Positions 45,450 to 57,524 of a stretch of DNA of 64,000 nt are shown one piece after another. The position numbers were made by a program, and so were the translations under genes. Below the pieces are notes generated by a model. That model was not told the DNA's origin, searched no databases, and worked only from the letters and a program-made list of their open reading frames with translations. Each line of letters starts with the position of its first letter. The first letter of the stretch is position 1. Where the stretch lies: positions 12,232,001 through 12,296,000 of the forward strand of contig OX335647.2 of assembly GCA_946894095.1 (NCBI GenBank), read 5' to 3'. The stretch comes from Incurvaria masculella. Taxonomy: Eukaryota; Arthropoda; Insecta; Lepidoptera; Incurvariidae.

Positions 45450-45735
45450 TATATTTGGATAAACAGTTACCACCTTTCTGAGATGTTTCTTAATTTTTCC
45501 CTCCGTTGCCATTCCAGAACACATATTCAAATCAAAATCAAAATCTATAATTTTTGATATTGCGTTGAAATTGGTAAATATTTTTGAAAGAGACGAATGA
45601 AAACCGAGATTTGTTCTAAATTTATTAATTTTAAGAGGAATCAAATTAGTTGCTCTAGCACCACGTCTGGGAACTTTATACGATACTTTTTCTAATAAGA
45701 AGGGACAATTAATTTTATCGTTTGTAATTTTGAAA
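45450..45735 (-). pseudogene. LINE C-terminal fragment
   Basis: The - strand reads LLEKVSYKVPRRGARATNLI then NKFRTNLGFHSSLSKIFTNF, a pattern (P-x-R..., N-x-G-x-x-S-x-L-x-R/K) found at the C-terminus of Jockey-like LINE proteins. It is cut on one side by the foldback element, and mariner copy 2 lies immediately on the other. Confidence 0.5.
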
Positions 45736-46859
45736 AAAATATTTTTAAATAAAAAAAGGACCGCCTTCAAAAAAACCGGAACTAAAAAGCAAAAAATAAT
45801 TGGTTACTTTTAATTAATGTACGACAAGCTATTTTAATACTAACTAATTATGTACAATTTCTTAATTTTTAATCATCTTTTGAAGTCGGTGCCTTGGGTA
45901 GAGTTACCGCTCAAACAGACACACACACAGAACAGACACAATTTCAGCCGAACACACCCGAAGTCTACGAGAGCGTAAACAACCTGAGTCAGCAATGATT
46001 GGTCCACAGAGCTTCTACCTGGAGATGCCCTTAGCGTTGGTTTACGTGCAAGCTGATATCGATACAGCAGCGCAGCGTACTGAAATTGGGTTTTAACGAT
46101 TATTAGTACTTTCGGTTTTATAAAGGCGCGCACTGGTGAAGGAGTAGGTACGTTAATTCGCTGCTCTGTGGATTGGTGCTTCCTACGACATCGTTGTCTG
46201 AACGAAACGATTTCTGCCGAAATTGGTGAGATATGTACCTACTAACCGCACACTCGTTTTGACACGTAGTTGAGAGTAGACACCTCAAAGTCGCTACCAA
46301 TAGTTTTCTGTTCTTTTATATTTGTAATTTTTTTGTTTCATGTTATGTAGGTATTTAGGTAGAAATAAAAGTACAAGCTACACCTACTTAAATTTTACCA
46401 TATTAGTGGTCGTTGTTTTCATATTGGTTTGTTTGTTTAGTTTGTAGAGTTTTCTTGTAAATATTTAGTTTTTACTGTGTTAGGTATTTAGTTTAAGTTA
46501 TAAGGAATATTTAAATTACAAAGTACTTGCCTAAATACCTACTTACATACGTTTTTCCGACCTGTTTGTTTATTTAATTTTTGATTTTGTGTTTTTTTCT
46601 TTAAGTAGGTTAATGTAAGTAGCTACCTACTTATATTTCTTTCTTAGCCATAGGTAATATTAATCTAACTACTTACAGCCCTTATAGAACGTCTACCCAA
46701 GGCACCGACTTCAAAAGATGATTAAAAATTAAGAAATTGTACATAATTAGTTAGTATTAAAATAGCTTGTCGTACATTAATTAAAAGTAACCAATTATTT
46801 TTTGCTTTTTAGTTCCGGTTTTTTTGAAGGCGGTCCTTTTTTTATTTAAAAATATTTTA
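45735..46859. mobile_element. Foldback element with 167-bp arms
   Basis: Left arm 45735-45901 and right arm 46693-46859 are reverse complements over equal length (e.g. aattaatgtacgacaagcta in the left, its complement in the right; inner ends 'cttgggtag' / 'ctacccaag'). The 790-bp middle has no convincing gene. This is a foldback or long-TIR MITE. Confidence 0.8.
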
Positions 46860-46894
46860 TTTTTTGCTTTTTAGTGGTGGCCTAACTTTTTGAC

Positions 46895-46960
46895 TCAAGG
46901 TGGGCGAGCCATCCTGCTCAACTTCACATACAAAGTGGAAAGAAGATCATGCGCACCTGA
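46895..46960 (-). repeat. Fragment resembling the TTAA MITE end
   Basis: 'aaggtgggcgagccatcctg' then 'ctcaacttcacatacaaa' and 'ggaaagaagatcatgcgc' follow the right end of the TTAA MITE (complement), with several changes. Only about 65 bp remain. Confidence 0.5.
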
Positions 46961-47074
46961 CTATCTCATGCGAACCCTCTAAACTGTTACTAAACCCTAC
47001 AATGAACGAGCATTATGAGATATGAAACCATTGAGAAATCTCATTTCTGACGAAAGGTAGACCGGTACGGATAA

Positions 47075-47191
47075 TGGATTCATGAGTTCACGGTTCATGA
47101 GATAGAGCGCTCTGACAGACGGACAGACGGACGGACAGCGGAAGCTTAGTAATATAGTATCCATTGGTACCCTTTGGGTACGGAACCCTAA
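47075..47191 (-). repeat. MITE-like family B, head only
   Basis: Complement of the family head: 'gacagacggacagacggacg', 'aagcttagtaata', 'ccctttgggtacggaaccct'. Then 47192-47930 is a diverged lepidopteran-type repeat ending 'ttcgaagtcggttaat'. Confidence 0.7.
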
Positions 47192-47979
47192 CAAGGCAAA
47201 ACAACGAATGTCCAGAACCGCTGAGCTTCTGAATTTCTCATCCTTCCATTGTTCCGGAGAGTCTGTTTCTTGAGTAAGTGTTGTATGAAAATGTGTACAT
47301 ATCGGTCTCGTGTATCCCCTTAACGGTTGAATTTTGTAAAATCACAAGCGAGCCTTTTAGTCGTAAAAAGAAGTCACTGAAAATTTTAATTTTCTAGGAT
47401 AATTGGTTTCGGAGATCTCAACATGAGTGGTTTTCGCCTAAATGTGTTCATTTTGACCTATTTTACCCCCCTAATAGTAGAATTTTCAAAAATATTCTCT
47501 TCGTAAACATTTCTATCTCAAACAAAACCTACTCTGACATTTCTTGGTTCAGCGGCTCTAGAGATAGAAATGTGTACAATTTGCCCTCTTTTACCCCCTT
47601 CAATACCTCCAACAGTTGAATTAAAAAAAAAGTCTCATACTGAGCAATCTCACCCTTAAAGAAAGCTACTGTAACTCAAAAATAACATTTCTCGGTTCGC
47701 GGGCTTAAGAAATTCGATGTTTGTTGTATTTAAGTACCAAACTACTGAACCGATTTTGATAAAAAAAAAATGGGACCAACTAGAAAGTATACCCTTTCGA
47801 ACAAAAAAAGAATTTTTCAAATCGGTTCAGGGGTCTTCGAGTAATCGGTGAACATACATAAAAAAAAAAAGAGAAAAAAAAAAAAAAGATTCCGACGAAT
47901 TGAGAACCTCCTCCTTTTTTTCGAAGTCGGTTAATAAATGTTTGACCAGCTATAAGTCTACGCTGCTCCAAAGATTGCA

Positions 47980-49300
47980 CTTTAAAATAGTCCAGCCTGT
48001 TTAAGTAATGAAGTAAATGCCTGGTTTTATTTGTAGAAAATAAAGGTAGGACAAGAATCGTTTCTGAACATTTTCCATTCGTTGTATATGGACTTTATAG
48101 GAAGGACACCAGATAATACTACAATATTCAAGTATACTTCTGACCAATGAATTAAAAAGTGTAATTTTGGAAAAACATATTTTGAAGTCCTTACTACGAC
48201 GTCTAGCATTTTAAAAGAACGAATCAATGGCATCAATGTGTGTAGTGAACCTGAGTTGCTTATCAAATATAACCCCGAGATCACGAATCTCATCTACATT
48301 TTTCAGTTGCACAACTTCAAAGTGGTACTGAGTGGCGATAGGTTTTTTTTTGTCGTAAAACTAATCTTAGTGCATTTATTACAGTTAAGTGGCATTTTGT
48401 TGTCGAAGCACCATTTAGAGATTCTATCTAAGTCATATTGCAGTAAAGTGGAGTGAGACATCGTTTTAATAACTTTAAATATTTTGCAGTCATCAGCAAA
48501 TGGGACAATATCTGAATCCACTAGCACATCGCATAGGTCATTAATATAAATAAGATATAATACTGGGCCAAGATGGGAGCCTTGAGGAACTCCTGATGAA
48601 ACGGCAAACCAATGAGATTCATAACCGATAACGACTACATGTTGGGTACGATCCTTTAGGTAAGAAAAGAACCAGCCTAGGAGTTGACCGTGGAAACCAA
48701 AAGTGTGTATTTTTTTATTAAAATCCTGTGATTAACTTTATCAAAGGCTTTACAAAAATCTGTGTATGCTGAATCCACTTGCAATCCCTTATCAACAGAT
48801 TCAATCAAGGCGGTGGAACAACAAAGTAAGTTGGTTGTTGTGGACTTTTTAGAAAGAAAACCGTGTTGTTTGGGGGTAATGATTTGTTTGATGTGGTTGT
48901 TTATAATTGGGCATAATATTTTTTCAAAGATTTTAGCAAAGGTGCATAAAATAGAAATAGGTCTATAGTTAGATACGTCATGTAAATTGCCATTTTTTTT
49001 CGACTGGAACGATATGGGCTCGTTTCCATAGTGAAGGGAAGGTAGAAGTAGAAATTGATTTATTAAAAATTATTGCCAGGGGAGTAGACAGTGAAGGAGC
49101 ACATTTTATTATAAATAAAGGTGGCAGCTTATCAGGCCCTGCACCTTTAAACGGGTTGAGATTGTCAAGTGCTTTCTGTACTTCGATATCAGTAAATTCA
49201 ATTATATGTAGTGAGTTGTTAGTTAATAATAAGGGTGAGAATTTGTTAGAATCATTTTTAGGCGACAAAGTTGAACCACTATCCATGTCGTAAACGTAAG
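47980..49300 (-). pseudogene. LINE reverse transcriptase, broken
   Basis: - strand pieces in order: LNPFKGAGPDKLPPLFIIKC and LWKRAHIVPV (N-terminal RT blocks, 49286-48978), then SGVPQGSHLGPVLYLIYIND (about 48600-48540), PFADDCKIFKVI (YADD box, about 48500) and ISKWCFDNKMPLNCNKCTKI, followed by a C-terminal part to about 48027. Frameshifts between blocks. Jockey/CR1-like from the wording. 49301-49900 holds more eroded sequence of uncertain origin. Confidence 0.8.
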
Positions 49301-49899
49301 AGAAATTCTGAGCATATAACTCCCTTATTGTTCCGCCATCTGATGTCTTAATATCACCATAAAACAGGTCTTGGGGTATGCTACTTTTATTTTTACGCTT
49401 TTAATTGATAAATGACCAAAAAGCCTTAGTATTTTTATGTTCCGACAGAGACAATTCAACATGTTCTATGTATGAAGTATAACAACGACTGATCAATTTA
49501 GAACAACGTGAACGAAGAATGTCGTACGTTATCTGTCTCGAGGGTTATTGTATTTTAAACGAGATTTATGCTTTGATTTTAATAGTTTACGCAATACTTA
49601 CATAATCTACGTATACTAACATAATCTATTTTTGTCTGAAAAAGGTGGGTAAAAATTGTGTTCCTATAAATATTATGCCAGTTTTTTTTTATAAAAATGC
49701 CTCTGAATGCGCTTGATTACTTTAAATCATTGCTATATCGTCGTATAAACATAAATTGTGCACAACGCGACGATTCTCTTTTATCAAACGCACCTCTTAG
49801 AAACAGTCCCACGAAATAAGTGTAACAAATGGCAATCAATGCTAATGATACAGAAAGCAAGAATCCTCCAGAAAATCCCACTTTCGAGCAATATTCACG

Positions 49900-50204
49900 G
49901 GTAGCCCGGACAATAACGTCGTAATTTCCACGTTGGCCCCGCTTGTAGCACGCGCCTGCCGGCGTCAAGCGGCGGCGGCTGCGGGATGGCGAGGCAGCAA
50001 CGAGCCGTGAAGACCGTTACAATTTTCCGCCGGAACATCCGCCGCCCGCCCCGCCCCGCCCCGAGACCCGGCGGGGCGGGGCGGGGCGGGGCGGGGCGGG
50101 GAGGAGGCGCGGCGATCCCCCGGACGGGCCGCAGGACGGAGGCTAGCCGGAGACGCAATCACTCTCCCCAATTGGGATTCGGGATTCGTTTTACCAATTT
50201 TTAA
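49900..50204. promoter_or_regulatory. GC-rich island with G-quadruplex-forming run
   Basis: An isolated GC-rich island. 50045-50063 is a (ccccg) run and 50070-50104 is a (ggggc) run of about six units, so the two strands can also pair as a hairpin. A 72-codon + frame (49986-50204) begins MARQQRAVKTVTIFRRNIRR, but its remainder is Gly/Ala/Arg repeat. It may be a promoter or 5' UTR of a gene not otherwise seen, or a mere low-complexity patch. Confidence 0.35.
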
Positions 50205-50797
50205 GCGTCGGTCACGCCTTACTGCTTGCAATTTACATTTAAAAGGGAAGGAAAATGGGCAAAAATACGTGTTGGGACCAGAAAAATAGCATTAAGCTTT
50301 ATATGAATAAAAAGGTCTTGCATTACTCATCTTTAATTTCCGACTTAAATGTGTGATCGAATTATAGTTACCCATGTTGGCAACACTGTGAATAACCCAA
50401 CAGTCAATAAGAGTTTTGTTTTGTTCGAAAAGAAAGAAGCCACTCGATGCTGCCCAAATAAGACGAGCCCCAAAATTTTCGGACGCCGATTATTTGATAC
50501 TTTCGGGTCTTTGCCCACTCTATCGCTTAAAGCAGCAATCTTTTCAGCTAAACAGACGCCACAAAGATGCACAGATTAACTTCAACCTTCCCAATCCCCT
50601 AAAAATGTATTCAGAATTGTCAAGCGGCCGCCGAGCGTCGGTACTAAGTTATTGACTGGCAACGGACACCCAGCGTCCGCTGCCCCTTGACAGTTCATAA
50701 ATAATTAATTTCTGCAAAATAAAGGTAATTTAATAAATAAGGGTCAACATAAAAAAAATAAAAAAAATGTTAAACCACAAACATTTTAATTAATAAT

Positions 50798-50945
50798 AAA
50801 TTGGCCGTGTTTACCATCTAATTCAATGGAGCCGTGGAATATATGGAAGGTCCTGGAATGGTACCTAGTTCCAAATATGGTGTTTTTAGGCTAATATCTG
50901 ACGGTAAGTTTGGTATAAGCCAACCATGTCCAGTTACATTAAAAA
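50798..50945 (+). repeat. SINE family A, 3' part
   Basis: 'gtttaccatctaattcaatg', 'aaggtcctggaatggtacct', 'ggctaatatctgacgg', tail 'accatgtccagttacatt'. The head is missing. 50205-50797 has nothing else recognisable. Confidence 0.65.
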
Positions 50946-51146
50946 AATACACCAAAAAATTTATTATTTAAAAAAAATATACTATATTAGTCATACAATA
51001 AATAACTAAATTTTGAGTAGAAGGCAAACTTAAGAACGCCCCGTAAGCTATGTATGTCCCCCATACAAACGTAGTTTACTAATCATTTGGAAACCGCTAT
51101 TCTAATTAAATTGGTATCATTATCGCTATTCCAATATTAATCTTAA

Positions 51147-51688
51147 GGCGGCCCAACCCGGCGGGCCAAACTCATTCGCGGGCACAGTACAAAACCGTGC
51201 TGTTGCGCTCTGGGACCTTCTCTGTTTCAAAGAATAAGACAGGCTCCGTAATGAGGAAGATGCAACATGTCGACAAAAAAGACAATGTGCATAGTGTATG
51301 ATTTGGTAAGATTTACGAAAATTTTAATTTCAAAACAACTTATAGCTAAAAGTAAACCACGACCGCTGTAGTCAAAAATCTAACAAAAACCAAATAGATC
51401 ATAAATCTTGATTAAATAAGCTATGTCTGATGACTAATCTTTTTACGATGTTCTTACTTTATCATTGCGTAATCCACCTCTAAAGTTATCGTATAAAACG
51501 TGCGAAAAATTCGAACTTTCGGACCTTATAACTTAGAAACTAAACACAATTTTACAATGCCAATGGTCATCAGACATCTAGTTCGATCAAATAAAGCTAT
51601 TTTGAGCAAAATTTTGGATCTCTGACAAGAAATATGGGCGTGATCTTCTTTCCCCTTTTGTATGGGGAGATGAGCGGGTTGGGCCACC
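51147..51688 (+). mobile_element. TTAA-flanked MITE, copy 2
   Basis: 542 bp flanked by TTAA (51143-51146, 51689-51692). Ends ggcggcccaacccg and the complement of ggtggcccaacccg. It is largely collinear with copy 1, with a small insert near 51340. The - strand open frame (51526-51750) shares AQPAHLPIQKGKEDHAHISC with copy 1. Confidence 0.85.
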
Positions 51689-51692
51689 TTAA

Positions 51693-53479
51693 TATCTAAT
51701 ATCAGGTAACAAATATCTGTGTGTGCTTTTGTTTTTTTTTTTAAATCCAAACCGAACGAAATGAAAGCAAAAATAAAATTTTCATACGAATTTTCTTTCC
51801 TCTGTGGTTTAACCCAGAATACATTTACCGAAAAAACAAAGATATTTGTAGCCTAATATTAGATTTCAAATATCAAGTAAGTTGGAACAGTGGCTTTCAA
51901 ATTATTAGAAAACTACGTTTGTATGGGAGGCGAAATTCTCTGATGCTTTCGGGCCGACCTTAAAGCATTTACATAGCTGGGACGTTACAAGGTTGATTCA
52001 TTAGTTGATATCTATAAGATTTGGGCGATTTTTTCTAACCCCACCTTCCAAATGTTGATGTCGCTGTTGAAACTATAATGAAAGAGGATATAATACAAAG
52101 TAAAATACATTTTGATATTTGTTGGTCAATATTGCCGAATCAGTTTGCTGGATAAATGAGAAATAAGTCTCAATATAAATTTATGATAAATCTTAATGTT
52201 TAGTTATCTCATTGGAAGCAATAAAAAATAGCCTTCCAGATTTTCCGCGGAAATGAATAATGGGCCAACCGGGAGTCGGACTCGCCCACCGAGACGTCAA
52301 ACATTTTTAATCTATAATTAAGGGACCATCCCATCTAATCTCCTTTTTGCGATTAATGTACAGAATTATTTAAAGATTTTGGAGTTTTATAGTTTCTTTA
52401 AATAATTTCTCGTTATGTATAGGGTGTTGGGGGATATATTATTTCTTGCTAAAAAGAGATCTCATGTTTATGAGGTTCCCATAAATGTATATGAAGTCAC
52501 GCAACCAAATTTGTGTGGGGACAGCAAAACAAATCATAGGAATTTAGATTTAAGTGAAAAATATTTTTTTCTATAATCGTTTCTGAAACGTATTCCAAAA
52601 CAACAGTGCATTCATTTTTATCTATTCGGTTTCAGAAAACCTTTCCATTGCAACAATAAGTTTTGCAATCTTTTTTTTTTGTATCTTTGCTTCACTAACT
52701 TCTTAGGAATGGATCCAAGAAGATTTAAATTTTCTGATAAGATTATATTTTTGTTTCCGGATTGGTTCTATTAAAGCATTTTTTATTAGTACTTTGACAG
52801 ACACACGAACAGTTATTGTAAATTCGGCCATACTATAATCTTTGTTGGGTTTTCCTCCGAGACCATAAGCGTGACATGTGCTGGAAGTGGGAAAAACACG
52901 TTTCTGTTTCGCGCGTGAGTAATTCCTCCTGGGACCTGAAGTCGGAAAATGGTATTTCCCTCAGCGCGCTTACCTCGAATTGATTTACAGCCGTGAAAGT
53001 GAAATAAAAAGGTTCTTTGAAAGGTTATCGCAATATGTGGCCCTGACGCACTCTTTGTCAACCCGCAGGCAGCGGCCTAAATGTGGATTTAAAACAGTAT
53101 AGAACGTGGCGGTCGACTGAAAAGTTCTTGTTAATTTTATCATTTTTCTCGAAGTCAGCGGGGTCGGTTGCCGGCTAGAAACGTTTTTTTTTTTAAATTC
53201 GTAAAATGCAGTTTTATTTTCTATCAAAGTCGGCCCCATGGCTTTTTTGAGTGTTTTTTATATTTTTTAAAGTTTCTACACGGATAATATTTATTAATTG
53301 AGTTGAAATTAGATTTTTCGTTTTAGAAAATGTTCAAGAAAATTTAATAAAATATGACAAAATACCAAAACATTTAAGATTACGATAACTCATACATATA
53401 AACACACTTGGTTTAAAATAGTTTATAATCAGATTATCAATATATAGAATCAATATAATATGTATTTGATAAGCTGGGT
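51693..53479. other. Stretch without a recognised gene
   Basis: AT-rich, with no supported exon or element. 52260-52300 resembles a SINE head in reverse (cgggagtcggactcgccc). Confidence 0.4.
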
Positions 53480-53785
53480 GAAGCAACTCTGAGCGCGGTT
53501 GGTTTTTAAATGGCTGACCGTTTTCAACCGTTGACGCTGACCGTGATTCGGATTCCACGTCTTCCAGGTCTTACTAGTTGGTAGAGTTAATCCCGCCCGG
53601 GTTAGTAGCATCGCATTTAATGAACGATGGTCGAGGCGGCAATGAAAAATGGAATGTTCGTGTTTTCTCCAGTTTAATGTAGCCGAGCAATATAAGTAAG
53701 GTCCTGGCATAATATGTTTGTCAACTAGTTATACTAATTGTATGATGGTCGGCTTAGTATTAGCTATCGATGTCCAGTAACATAA
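53480..53785 (+). repeat. SINE family A, with part of the head
   Basis: 'gctgggtgaagcaactctga' to 'gtgattcggattccacgtct' is the head-body junction, then 'ttaatcccgcccgggttagt', 'aatgaacgatgg', ending 'gatgtccagtaacataaaaa'. Confidence 0.65.
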
Positions 53786-54390
53786 AAATAAGGAAAAAAT
53801 AACGCCCACAAATTCACCAAGATACAGGAAATTGCCACTTAGGCACAATGAAGTGGCGGGAAATTCGCACCTGTCACCTAGTGTGCTAGGAACGATAATA
53901 TATTTGATTGGAGATACTATCTATGTATATGTATACTAGTGGCTCTCTGAGCTGTAGACCTCGCGAGTCCGCAAAGCTTACAATTGAATAAATGTTCACC
54001 GTGCACCTTAAAACAAAATCCTATTACTTTTCTCGTATATTTCACACTTTCGTGCAGTAAGTACCTAACGCTAGTCTTGTCACAAAATAAACGTTTTCTA
54101 ATAATTCTTGGAAATGGCTGAAATACGATATTTTTACGTTAAACCCTAAATGGCGGTAATTAAGAAAAAGTTTCAAAAACTAAATCTACAAAAAAATCTA
54201 TATAATTATGTCGACCCCGCTCACAAATTTCACGAGAATCGGTTGGAAACTGCGACTTGTAGAGAACAGCCGGACAGACATAAGAAAGGATTCTTTCTAA
54301 GCTGAAACGGAGACGCTTTACTAGCGCTTCGCTCGATCAACTATCTACCGAAATTCATTTTTCAAAATTTTTTTTAAAAGTTTTCAACAA

Positions 54391-54607
54391 CTGTGCGAGT
54401 CGGACTCGCATACGAAGGGATTCAGTAACATCGTACAAGATGTAACACAAAAATCAGGTTTTTTGTATAGGGGCCACATACAGAAAACAATAAAAAATGA
54501 ATAAACTTTTTTTTTACTTTACTTATTTGTTGTTATTGCGGCAAAATCAGTAAACACTGTGTAAAAAAAAATCAGCTGCCTAGCTATTGCGGTTCATGAG
54601 ATACAGC
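54391..54607 (-). repeat. MITE-like family B, inverted
   Basis: Complement of the family tail and body: 'gtgcgagtcggactcgca', 'aacatcgtacaagat', 'ttgttgttattgcggcaaaa', 'gcggttcatgagatacagcc'. The head with the tccg run is absent. Confidence 0.65.
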
Positions 54608-55783
54608 CTTGGAAGGTACAGGCTGAAAGGAATACGCTACGCTGGCGCTTCGCGAAACGCTCGGTCGAATATTTTTCGGAATATTAATCCTATAGTACGT
54701 ATTGACGATGTATTATAGTTCTTGCTATACTCAATGTCCGTGCACATACTTACATTAATAAATAGATTCAAAACAAAAATCGGGCCAGAAATTGCCGAAT
54801 TTTCAGTTCACATTCTTGTGAAGAAAAGAGTCCGAATGAAATTGGTTTAATTCTTTTGAATGGCAATTTTTTTTTATATTTTAAAACATATTTTTAGCCG
54901 AAAATTACTGTAACTTTAATTACTTTAAATATTCCCGTTTAATGGCATTTATTCTGTAACCGACAAATAACGTAATACAATCCTGTTGTGTCAGGCTGTT
55001 TGGACCGAGCGTTGCCACGTCAGGGTTCTTTCGCAAGTGTCAACGAAAATAAGTGTGCGGACGAGTGGGACGTGGACGTGTGGAGAGCGATAGATTTCCT
55101 GTCAGCGGAGCGTATATCCAACGAGTGAGGAAGCACAAGAGCAGCGACGGAAACTTATCCGTAGAGCGGCAGCGTAGCCACTATTTAGTGACGTACATAA
55201 TAATAAAATAAGAAATATGTATTCGGCACAACATTAACAGAGACAGAAGTATAAACATAACACACTAGAATAAAAACATATTAAGAACAACAGAACTAAA
55301 ATGAAACTAAACAAAACAACATTGAAACATTGATGCGTTATCGTTGTTAGACGTGGGTATGGTATTTTAAATGTGTGACAAAAGGGATCATTCTCAGCTG
55401 ATTTGTAGAAAACTGCGAAATTGGTTTTCAGGTGAATCCCTACTGAAGCTCTCTGACATACACTGACTGAAGCGCTGGCCAGTCAGGTCACTTACGAATT
55501 CGCTCACTGCTGATTTTCTCGAGTTCTAACGACACATAAGAACACGTTAGAACTGCACAGGAGGCCATTTGGTGCAATAAATAGTTGATGTTATGCGCCC
55601 CGAATTCTCAAGCGAATTAAACACATCCAGTGCATTGCAACTAATAAGTGGCTACGCTGCCGCTAATACGGATGTGTTTCGATCGCCACTCTCCTAATTA
55701 CTTACTCAATGCGTAGACCTCACCACATCGTCGTTGCCAGTACCAACACCGACAGCGTCTCTACCTACATACATTTAAGCGTC
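54608..55783. other. Stretch without a recognised gene
   Basis: No gene seen. 55000-55190 is somewhat GC-richer ('gtgtgcggacgagtgggacg', 'gagcggcagcgtagccacta'), with no long open frame and no element I know. Confidence 0.35.
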
Positions 55784-55787
55784 TTAA

Positions 55788-56331
55788 GGTGGGCCATCCC
55801 GCTCAACTCCCCATACAAACGGGGAAAGAAGATCACGCCCATATTTCTTGTCATAGATTCCAAATTTTGCTCAAAATAGCTTTATTTGATCGAACTAGAT
55901 GTCGGAAGACCGTTGGCATTGTAAAATTGTGTTTAGTTTCTAAGTTATAAGGTCCGAAAGTTCTAATTTTTCGCGCGTTTTATACAATAAATTTAGAAGT
56001 GGATTACGCAATGATAAAGTAAGAACATCTTAAAAAGATTTGTCATCAGACATATGTAGATTATTCAATCAAAATTTATAATCTTTTTGTTTTTTGTTAG
56101 ATTTTTGACTATAGCGGTCGTGGCTTACTTTTAGCTATAAGTGGTTTTGTAAATAACATTTTCGTAAATCTTACCAAATCATACACTATGCACATTGTCT
56201 TTTTTGTGGACATGTTGCATCTTTCTTATCACGGAGCCTGTGTCCCAGATGTCCCATTAAGGTCCCAGAGCGCAACAGCATGGTTTTGTACCGTGTCCGC
56301 GAATTAGTTAGTCCCGCCGGGTTGGGCCACC
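55788..56331 (-). mobile_element. TTAA-flanked MITE, copy 3 (inverted)
   Basis: 544 bp flanked by TTAA (55784-55787, 56332-56335). It reads as the reverse complement of copies 1 and 2: 'gatcacgcccatatttcttg' matches the complement of 51627-51646. Ends ggtgggccatcccg and the complement of ggtggcccaacccg. Confidence 0.85.
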
Positions 56332-56439
56332 TTAAATACAATCGATGCAATATACCCACCTAGTTACATAATGAGCGGATTCACGTACGGAGGTTGGAAG
56401 GAACGAGCAATGCGCTATGCAGTCAGGCGTAAGTTCACC

Positions 56440-56650
56440 GTTCCAGTTTGAAAGAAAAAGAGCCGCGGGGCGGCTCGTCAAGGCGGGCGCGCCGTCAGGG
56501 CGGGCGGGCCGTCAGGGCGGGCGGCACGGCTGGGCGCGCGGCGCGGACGGCGCAAGGCAAAAGAAAGCTTTAATTATCCGAAAGCGAACGCCGTCACTCT
56601 CTTGACTCCCGCCCCCCTCCCCCCACCCTACCGCCTCTCGCTCCCGCGTT
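56440..56650. repeat. GC-rich patch with short tandem repeat
   Basis: 'ccgtcagggcgggcgg' is repeated at least twice (56490-56525), followed by a C/T-rich run (cccgcccccctccccccacc) and an acceptor-like 'caatctcgcag' at about 56653-56663. An open frame after it (56649-56894) has no motif I recognise, so no exon is called. Confidence 0.4.
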
Positions 56651-56991
56651 GTTCAATCTCGCAGTTATGAATTATAATCAGGTAGAGGCTACTTGTAGTT
56701 GGCTGTACTTTGGAGGCCTTTGTCGGTCTTTCGCTTCTGTACCGCTCCAACTCTATTCAGGACGTGAAATAAATTTAATACCCTGGACTTTCTATGGCTT
56801 CTTATCGCGACGAAAAGCTCGTTTCGTTTTGATTTATGTTTTTACGCAGGACACGGTGAGTGGCACAAAGGATACAATTCTTATAAAATTGTAAGCACTG
56901 AAGGGAATGAAAAGTCATTATGCCAGCTTATTCAACAGCTTCTCTGATTGAATAAGGAGTGAATATCGGGCTCGTCTAAGGATCATGGTGC

Positions 56992-57190
56992 GGTTAGGTT
57001 AGATTAGGTTAGGTTAGTCCCGGGTTAGTCGCATCGTATTGGATGAAAGATGGTCGATCGATGGTTTCAATCCAGTTCAGTGTAATCGTGCTTAAAATGA
57101 AGGTCCAGGAATGCACCTAATTCCTTCGCGAATGTGGTGTATAAGAGTAGTTGTGGTATTAGCCATCGATATCCCAGTTGCATTAAAAGT
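56992..57190 (+). repeat. Interstitial TTAGG run fused to a SINE
   Basis: ggttaggttagattaggtta and onward to 57017 hold four to five units of the insect telomeric word TTAGG, one with an A change. The SINE family A body follows at once ('gcatcgtattggatgaaaga', 'ggtccaggaatgcacctaat', ending 'gatatcccagttgcattaaa'). Confidence 0.6.
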
Positions 57191-57524
57191 AGTGTATACG
57201 GCTGGTACTATGGTTTAACCCACTGAGCTCTTACTTACTAAATATGTGGGTTAACGTGACATAACCTATCAAAACGTCTTTTTACAATGAAAAAATTGAA
57301 GGGTAAATTTTTTAACCGACTTAAAAAAAAAGGATGAGGTTCTCAATTCGTCGGAATATTTTTTTTTAATAACGTTAAACCAATAAAGTTAAAGGTAAAA
57401 AAAATTTGGACACAGTCTTGTGAAGGGTGAAACCGAACTTTATCATGGATTAATGTTGTCTCAAACAGTACTATTAGAAATAATTAAATAACTGAGTTTA
57501 TTAAAGTTTTGAGATGTTTTTTCA

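Noticed and set aside
56649..56894. 81-codon frame after an acceptor-like site
   Set aside because: The acceptor is plausible, but the protein has no recognisable domain and no donor or polyA signal stands out.
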